Positions 1 through 4,442 of a stretch of 6,669 bases of DNA are shown here, one piece after another. The translations under genes were made by a program, and so were the position numbers. Position 1 is the stretch's first letter. Each line of letters begins with the position of its first letter. Below the pieces are notes generated by a model, which saw only the letters and a program-made list of their open reading frames with translations, did not search any database and was not told where the DNA came from. The stretch comes from Campylobacterota bacterium (lineage in GTDB: Bacteria; Campylobacterota; Campylobacteria; Campylobacterales; Sulfurovaceae): positions 1 to 6,669 of the forward strand of contig JAADEQ010000161.1 of assembly GCA_013153345.1 (NCBI GenBank). The letters are read 5' to 3'.

Positions 1-57
1 TCACTTAAACCACAACAACAATATTATGACATATCACTCTCTCTTCCAACCAAAATA
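1..57. other. Left edge, no identifiable gene
   Basis: This stretch lies downstream of the minus-strand fqrB. On the minus strand all three frames are short or closed and no convincing start with a ribosome binding site follows fqrB. On the plus strand one frame is open from base 1 to a TAA at 82-84 (27 codons), and a second from base 2 to about 106. Either could be the tail of a convergent gene entering from the left, but neither peptide is recognisable. No hairpin with a T-run was seen that would terminate fqrB. Confidence 0.4.
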
Positions 58-1032
58 TTACACTTTGCTATTTTGCTTAGATAAAATATCTTTTACAATC
101 TTATAGCCATGATTTAATGCAATTGCAATTGAACCTCCACTCTTAAATGCAATATCTCCTGCAATATATAGCCCATCTACTGAAGTCTCCAAATTATCTT
201 TTAATATAGGCTCTCCCCTATCATCCAACTCAATATTGGCATTTTTCAAAAAATCAACTGGTGTTGTGCCACCTATTGCATAAACTACTCTATCAAACAC
301 TTCACTACTTCCATCTGTAAAGTTAACCTTAACTCTTCCTTGCTCATTCTCTAAACTCTTTATATCCACTCCCAGTTTAGGTCTTACTCTCCCATCCTTA
401 AAAGCTTTTAGGATATTCTCTTTATTGGTTGGATTTGGACGAGTTAAATTGGCTTTTCTATAGTTAAGAGTAACATCATTAAAATTTGAGAGCTCAATTG
501 CATACTCTGTAGCGCTATCCCCTCCTCCAACAACTAATATCTTCTCCCCTCTATCACAACTATCCAAATTAAAATTTACTCTCTTCTTTATCGAAGGAGG
601 AATCTTATATGAAGGTTTATTTGGCTTTCCCATTCTCCCAATTGCTACTACAACATTCTTTGCCTTAAACTCCCCCCTATTAGACCTTACCTTAAATATA
701 TCACCCTCTTTACTAATCTTATCCACTTCACAATTAAAATGGCTATCAATCTTATGAGAATCAATTAAGTCATCAAAAAAGTCTATTGTGCTCTCTTTTG
801 TTCCATCACTAAATGGGACATTCCCCTCCATATCAACAATCTGTCCTTGCCAATCTTTATCTACTCTTTTATTATCTTTATAAAACTTCCTAATAGTATC
901 TGAGTGGTTATCGCTCTTTTCTAGTAATAAAATCTTATCTAATCCCAAAACTTTAGCCTCAATTGCACTACCTATTCCACCTGGACCTCCACCTACAATA
1001 ATCAAATCATAAATCTTCTCATCTTTTTCCAT
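58..1032 (-). CDS. fqrB: FqrB-like NAD(P)H:flavodoxin/quinone oxidoreductase (FAD)
   Basis: A 324-residue two-dinucleotide-domain flavoprotein. The FAD site is seen at residues 14-19 (GGGPGG), with an acidic residue ending the second strand (E38). The NAD(P)H site is GGGDSA at 169-174, and the C-terminal FAD motif GDIA surrounds D293. The fold is that of thioredoxin reductase, but no CxxC redox pair is present, so it should not reduce thioredoxin. From memory, the segment FYKDNKRVDKD (about residues 50-60), the NYRK segment and the C-terminal SGGSIAIALNHGY closely match the Helicobacter pylori HP1164 family (FqrB) and its Campylobacter relatives. In H. pylori this enzyme couples NADPH to flavodoxin and quinones, next to pyruvate:flavodoxin oxidoreductase. 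The role here is inferred from family: cytoplasmic electron exchange between NADPH and flavodoxin, ferredoxin or quinone. The start ATG is preceded by AAGGGG five bases upstream. The gene appears monocistronic and is divergent from the phosphoethanolamine transferase gene. Other NAD(P)-binding oxidoreductases (YpdA-like) are the main alternative. Confidence 0.82.
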   Translation of the reverse strand: MEKDEKIYDLIIVGGGPGGIGSAIEAKVLGLDKILLLEKSDNHSDTIRKFYKDNKRVDKDWQGQIVDMEGNVPFSDGTKESTIDFFDDLIDSHKIDSHFNCEVDKISKEGDIFKVRSNRGEFKAKNVVVAIGRMGKPNKPSYKIPPSIKKRVNFNLDSCDRGEKILVVGGGDSATEYAIELSNFNDVTLNYRKANLTRPNPTNKENILKAFKDGRVRPKLGVDIKSLENEQGRVKVNFTDGSSEVFDRVVYAIGGTTPVDFLKNANIELDDRGEPILKDNLETSVDGLYIAGDIAFKSGGSIAIALNHGYKIVKDILSKQNSKV

Positions 1033-1126
1033 CTCTACCCCTTTTTTAGAAATATTTTACATCAATTAAAAGAGTTTATATTTCAAAATGCAAAAAAAAT
1101 TAAAAAGAAATTAAAGAATTGTATAC

Positions 1127-1132
1127 ATTATA
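1127..1132 (-). promoter_or_regulatory. Candidate -10 box for fqrB
   Basis: The minus strand reads TATAAT here, a perfect -10 hexamer, about 95 bases before the fqrB start codon. A second, weaker box (TACAAT) lies at 1118-1123, and a start-proximal TAAAAT at 1054-1059. No clear -35 is visible, which is normal for Campylobacterota sigma-70 promoters. Which box is used cannot be decided from sequence. Confidence 0.35.
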
Positions 1133-1154
1133 AGCACTCTAAAGATTTTTTAGA

Positions 1155-1160
1155 TAAAAT
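1155..1160 (+). promoter_or_regulatory. Candidate -10 box for the phosphoethanolamine transferase gene
   Basis: TAAAAT preceded by a T-run (1145-1151), which fits the Campylobacterota pattern of a T-rich stretch before a -10 box. Transcription would begin near 1167, giving a leader of about 28 bases that contains the strong Shine-Dalgarno. Assignment is by pattern only. Confidence 0.35.
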
Positions 1161-1182
1161 ATATCAATAGATAATTTTTATT

Positions 1183-1190
1183 AAGGAGGA
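1183..1190 (+). promoter_or_regulatory. Strong Shine-Dalgarno that fixes an ATA start
   Basis: AAGGAGGA is a near-perfect complement to the 16S rRNA tail and the strongest such site in the window. Five bases after its GGAGG core lies ATA (1195-1197), not ATG, in frame with the phosphoethanolamine transferase. No ATG, GTG or TTG occurs in that frame between the upstream stop TAG (1168-1170) and the ATG at 1441. The site therefore marks translation initiation far upstream of the first ATG. Confidence 0.8.
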
Positions 1191-1194
1191 TAAA

Positions 1195-2787
1195 ATAAAA
1201 TCAATAACTTTAGAGCGACTAATTCTTATTATCTCTTTTATTTATCTATTTTATAACTATCGCTTCTTCTCAAACACCCTCCAAATATATATTGTAGAAA
1301 ATAGTTTTTGGTTTATTATATCTTTAGCTCTAGTTCTTTTCTTATTCAATCTACTTATATTTTCTCTTTTAAGCTTTAGATATACAACAAAACCTCTATT
1401 TATTACTCTTTTTATCCTCTCTTCAATTACTGCTTATTTTATGGATAGCTACAATACTATTATAAATAGTGAAATGATTAGAAACATACTTCAAACTAAT
1501 ATGAAAGAGTCATTAGAGCTATTTAATATAAAACTTCTCCTATATCTTGGATTTCTTGGGATAATTCCATCTTTTATTATATATAAGTTAAAAATTATCT
1601 ACCCATCTTTTAAAAGAGCAATATTTTTAAAAATAAAATATACAACTGCTACACTCCTATTAATCGCAGCCATATTTTTTCTATTTAGTAAACACTACAC
1701 CTCTTTTTTTAGAGAGCATAAACCCTTAAGATATAGTATAAATCCTCACTTCTGGCTCTACTCAATTGGAAAATATATAAATACCCTTACTATAACCCCA
1801 ACTTCTTTAAAAGCAATTGGATTGGATGCTAAAATTATTGAAGAAGAGGAGGAGGAAAAACCCCACAATGAGTTGGTAATATTTGTATTGGGTGAGACAG
1901 CACGAAGCGACCACTTCTCACTTAATGGTTATAAAAAAAAGACCAACCCTCTACTAGAAAAAGAGGATATTATTAGCTTTAAGAATCTCTCATCATGTGG
2001 CACCTCAACAGCCTTTTCTGTCCCTTGTATCTTCTCTTTTTATGATAGAAAAAATTTCTCATATAAAAAAGCCAAAACTACCTATAATATATTAGATATT
2101 CTTAACTATACTAATAAAATAGAGATTCTTTGGAGAGATAACAATTCAGATAGCAAAGGAGTTGCTCTAAGAGTTAAATATGAAGATTTTAAGAGCCCAA
2201 AAAATAATCCAATCTGCTTTGAAGGCGAGTGTAGAGATGAGGGTATGCTAGTTGGACTAGAGAAATTTATTAAAGAGCATCCAAATAAAGATATATTTAT
2301 TGTGCTTCACCAAATAGGAAGCCATGGGCCAGCATACTATAAACGCTATCCAAAGGAGTTTGAAAAATTCACTCCTGTTTGCAAAACAAATCAACTTCAA
2401 GAGTGCTCAAAAGAAGAGATTATAAATAGCTATGATAATACTATATTATATACTGACTATTTCTTATCCAAAGTTATTAACTTTCTTAAAAAGTATGAAA
2501 AACAGCACTATCAAACCGCTATGCTATATGTAAGCGACCATGGCGAGAGTCTAGGAGAAAATGGTATCTACCTTCATGGCCTCCCATACTTTATTGCTCC
2601 AAAAGCCCAAAAGAGTGTAGCAGCGCTATTATGGTTAGGAGAGAATATCAAAGAAGATATCAACTATAGATTAGTAAAAGCAAAAGAGAATCAAAAACTA
2701 TCTCATGATTCAATTTTTCATACGCTATTAGGACTATTTGAAGTTCAAACTAAACTATACAAAAAAGAGGAGGATATATTAAGATAA
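1195..2787 (+). CDS. eptA: Phosphoethanolamine transferase, EptA/EptC/MCR family, apparent ATA start
   Basis: An inner-membrane enzyme that moves phosphoethanolamine from phosphatidylethanolamine to lipid A and, in Campylobacter EptC, also to the flagellar rod protein FlgG. Read from ATA at 1195 it has 530 residues, close to the family norm (about 510-550). Five membrane helices are visible near residues 9-25, 38-61, 67-88, 113-130 and 149-168. Next come an acidic linker (E216-E221) and the periplasmic alkaline-phosphatase-like domain. Zinc and catalytic residues are all present: E234 (in GETARS), nucleophile T270 (in CGTSTA), D448-H449 (in SDHGES), H377 (in SHGP) and H461 (in LHGLPY). Three cysteine pairs fit family disulfides: C268/C278, C341/C346, C396/C404. 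N97, T101 and E105 match the membrane-side substrate residues of EptA and MCR-1. Starting at the ATG at 1441 would remove almost three of the five helices, so that start is wrong or represents a damaged gene. No dgkA follows. Symbol eptA or eptC is by family; the substrate is not determined. Resemblance to MCR does not by itself imply acquired colistin resistance. Confidence 0.9.
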   Translation: MKSITLERLILIISFIYLFYNYRFFSNTLQIYIVENSFWFIISLALVLFLFNLLIFSLLSFRYTTKPLFITLFILSSITAYFMDSYNTIINSEMIRNILQTNMKESLELFNIKLLLYLGFLGIIPSFIIYKLKIIYPSFKRAIFLKIKYTTATLLLIAAIFFLFSKHYTSFFREHKPLRYSINPHFWLYSIGKYINTLTITPTSLKAIGLDAKIIEEEEEEKPHNELVIFVLGETARSDHFSLNGYKKKTNPLLEKEDIISFKNLSSCGTSTAFSVPCIFSFYDRKNFSYKKAKTTYNILDILNYTNKIEILWRDNNSDSKGVALRVKYEDFKSPKNNPICFEGECRDEGMLVGLEKFIKEHPNKDIFIVLHQIGSHGPAYYKRYPKEFEKFTPVCKTNQLQECSKEEIINSYDNTILYTDYFLSKVINFLKKYEKQHYQTAMLYVSDHGESLGENGIYLHGLPYFIAPKAQKSVAALLWLGENIKEDINYRLVKAKENQKLSHDSIFHTLLGLFEVQTKLYKKEEDILR

Positions 2788-3744
2788 CTACTCCTCCATA
2801 TCCTTTGCCTCAATCTCCATATATGCCTTTTGAAGATGCTTTGCACTTTGACGCTTGAAAGCATCCCAAGAGGCATAATCTTTTAACTCCTTATAAAGCG
2901 CCTCTTTATAGACATATGCCTCTTCATCATTATCATAAGCCTTTTTTGCATATTTAACTAATGTCTTTAGATATTTTAAATATGGCTCAATCACCTCCTC
3001 TTTTGTCCCACTAATTCCATGCCCTGGCACATATACTTTTGCATTAGTATCTTTTTTAATCTTTTCTAAAAACTCAATATTTCCCAAAATTGAAGAGCTA
3101 CTATCAAATGCCCCAAGTCTTCCTCTCATAACATTATCACCCAAAAAGATAGTATCACTATTGTGATGCTTTATTACAATATCAGTATCTGTATGAGCCA
3201 CTTTTGGATGGATAATCTCAAACTTCTCTCCATCAATCTCTAATATATCTCCATCTTTAATCTCTTTATTTGGAAAAGCATAAGGTTTTGTCCCCTTAAG
3301 ATTATGAGTTAATCTATCTAAAATATTATACCAATTATCTGCCTCTCCCTCCTTTACCTCTTTTATCATTTGAGGGTGCGCATATATATCAATCTTTGGA
3401 TGCTTCTTTAAAACAGCTAAATTTGCAAACCAGTGGTCTCCATGTTTATGGGTATTTAAGACTGCTAAAACCGGCTTTTTACTAACCTTTTCAATCTCCT
3501 TTACAATCTCAACCCCAACATTATAGTTTCCTCCCGGGTCAATTACAATAAGCCCCTTCTTACCCTCAATAATCGCGGGATTATTCATAAATCCTTTATT
3601 TTTTACACTAGGCTCCATTATAGGCCCATGCATTATATAGACATTTTTATTTAACTTCTCAAACTTATACTCCCCAAGCTCTCCCAATGAAAACCCATTA
3701 CTAAAAGTTATCAAGCAAGCTATAAAAAAAATTAATTTCTTCAT
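2788..3744 (-). CDS. Exported MBL-fold metallohydrolase (SoxH-like), substrate unknown
   Basis: A 318-residue protein with an N-terminal Sec signal peptide (basic MKK, hydrophobic core to about residue 15, probable cleavage near residues 17-19), so likely periplasmic. The metallo-beta-lactamase fold carries a full dinuclear zinc set: H99-x-H101-x-D103-H104, then H184 (in AHTDTD), bridging D203 (in LGDN) and H242 (in PGHG). A helical C-terminal extension of about 60 residues (258 onward) is rich in K, E, A and Y. It resembles exported hydrolases annotated as SoxH-like or glyoxalase-II-like, but nothing identifies the substrate. A cysteine at residue 10 lies inside the hydrophobic core and does not make a good lipobox. 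A Shine-Dalgarno AAGGAA (3751-3756) lies six bases before the ATG. The stop codon abuts the stop of the phosphoethanolamine transferase gene. Divergent from cytochrome b561, with which it may share regulation (inference). A true beta-lactamase role is not supported. Confidence 0.85.
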   Translation of the reverse strand: MKKLIFFIACLITFSNGFSLGELGEYKFEKLNKNVYIMHGPIMEPSVKNKGFMNNPAIIEGKKGLIVIDPGGNYNVGVEIVKEIEKVSKKPVLAVLNTHKHGDHWFANLAVLKKHPKIDIYAHPQMIKEVKEGEADNWYNILDRLTHNLKGTKPYAFPNKEIKDGDILEIDGEKFEIIHPKVAHTDTDIVIKHHNSDTIFLGDNVMRGRLGAFDSSSSILGNIEFLEKIKKDTNAKVYVPGHGISGTKEEVIEPYLKYLKTLVKYAKKAYDNDEEAYVYKEALYKELKDYASWDAFKRQSAKHLQKAYMEIEAKDMEE

Positions 3745-3776
3745 TAACTTTTCCTTATTTAAAAGTATTTATTTTT

Positions 3777-3785
3777 ATTATATCA
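3777..3785 (-). promoter_or_regulatory. Extended -10 promoter for the MBL-fold hydrolase gene
   Basis: The minus strand reads TGATATAAT, a perfect -10 hexamer with the TGn extension. It lies about 33 bases before the ATG, which would leave a leader of roughly 25 bases containing the AAGGAA ribosome binding site. No -35 is needed for this promoter type. It is the best promoter match in the window. Confidence 0.55.
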
Positions 3786-3817
3786 CATAAATTCATAAAC
3801 AATTCATATAGCTTTAA

Positions 3818-3823
3818 TACAAT
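3818..3823 (+). promoter_or_regulatory. Candidate -10 box for cytochrome b561
   Basis: TACAAT sits 22 bases before the cytochrome b561 ATG, giving a leader of about 16 bases that contains AAGGAT (3835-3840) as ribosome binding site. It lies 32 bases from the divergent extended -10, so the two promoters could share a regulator. Called by pattern only. Confidence 0.4.
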
Positions 3824-3845
3824 TGCAGCTAAAAAAGGATAGAAG

Positions 3846-4364
3846 ATGCAAAAATACACAAATAGATTTGCTCTAATTCACTGGCTTCATGCAATATTAA
3901 TCTCAATGGCTCTACTTGGAGGAGCTTTAGGACTTCCAGACCTACCAAAAGAGCCAAGTAGCGAACTTGAATCATTTAAGATGCATATGATAGTTGGAGC
4001 TTTAACTTTTATTGTATTAATTATAAGAATCTATTTAGTTAGAAAAGAGCCTGAGCTTGAAGAGCTAAATATGAGTGAGGCAAAAAAGAGATTTGTAAAA
4101 CTAATCCATCGTTTAATTTATATATTTATTGGCCTTACTGCCCTTAGTGGAATGGCAACAGCTAAAAGCTCCAATCTAGAACAAGTAGCAATCTTTGGAA
4201 AAGATAAAGCTCTTTACTCTCCAACCGATTTAACCTTCACATTTGCTCAAATTCACGCAATAAGTGCATATATATTAGCTGCTTTAATTTTTATTCATAT
4301 AATCGGAGTAATCATTTATATTCTTCAAGGAAATAGAGATATACTAAAAAGAGTTTGGTTTTAA
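3846..4364 (+). CDS. Di-heme cytochrome b561 (CybB/YceJ type)
   Basis: A 172-residue inner-membrane cytochrome with four predicted helices near residues 9-29, 46-65, 86-104 and 134-160. Histidines inside or at the ends of these helices, H12, H47, H137 and H151, are the likely ligands of two b hemes; H15 and H88 are further conserved-looking histidines. Length and the opening HWLHA segment fit the bacterial CybB/YceJ family, which passes electrons between quinol and periplasmic or membrane acceptors; in E. coli CybB acts as a superoxide:ubiquinone oxidoreductase. The charged segment 66-82 separates the two helix pairs. The ATG has AAGGAT six bases upstream. A probable terminator follows directly, separating it from the formate dehydrogenase gene. 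It is shorter than typical FdnI-type formate dehydrogenase gamma subunits, so membership in a formate dehydrogenase complex is only a weak possibility. Partner unknown. Confidence 0.88.
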   Translation: MQKYTNRFALIHWLHAILISMALLGGALGLPDLPKEPSSELESFKMHMIVGALTFIVLIIRIYLVRKEPELEELNMSEAKKRFVKLIHRLIYIFIGLTALSGMATAKSSNLEQVAIFGKDKALYSPTDLTFTFAQIHAISAYILAALIFIHIIGVIIYILQGNRDILKRVWF

Positions 4365-4375
4365 CTCCTTTTTTT
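4346..4375 (+). terminator. Probable intrinsic terminator after cytochrome b561
   Basis: GAGTT (4351-4355) pairs with AACTC (4363-4367) around a seven-base loop. The stem can be lengthened by A-run (4346-4350) pairing with the T-run (4369-4375) past one unpaired C. The hairpin overlaps the TAA stop of the cytochrome gene and ends in seven Ts. The GC core is short, so termination may be partial. Confidence 0.5.
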
Positions 4376-4442
4376 CTCTCCTCTCCTAAACTTCTTTTAA
4401 GATTAATTTGCCAAAATGTAGCAAAAACAATAGGGCAAATAT

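Noticed and set aside
1..84. Possible C-terminal tail of a plus-strand gene ending at TAA 82-84 and overlapping the end of fqrB
   Set aside because: Only 27 codons are visible, a second frame is also open over the same bases, and neither peptide can be assigned.
1441..2787. The ATG at 1441 as the true start of the phosphoethanolamine transferase
   Set aside because: It would delete almost three of five membrane helices, it has no Shine-Dalgarno (the preceding DNA is in-frame membrane-helix coding sequence), and the family needs about 80 more residues.
1195..2787. Acquired mobile colistin-resistance gene (mcr)
   Set aside because: The catalytic motifs match the shared family, but there is no insertion sequence or pap2-like neighbour, and base composition matches the surrounding chromosome; intrinsic EptA/EptC-type enzymes explain it.
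2788..3744. Class B beta-lactamase
   Set aside because: The zinc motif HxHxDH is shared by the whole MBL superfamily; the rest of the protein, including the long helical C-terminus, shows no specific beta-lactamase signature I can support.
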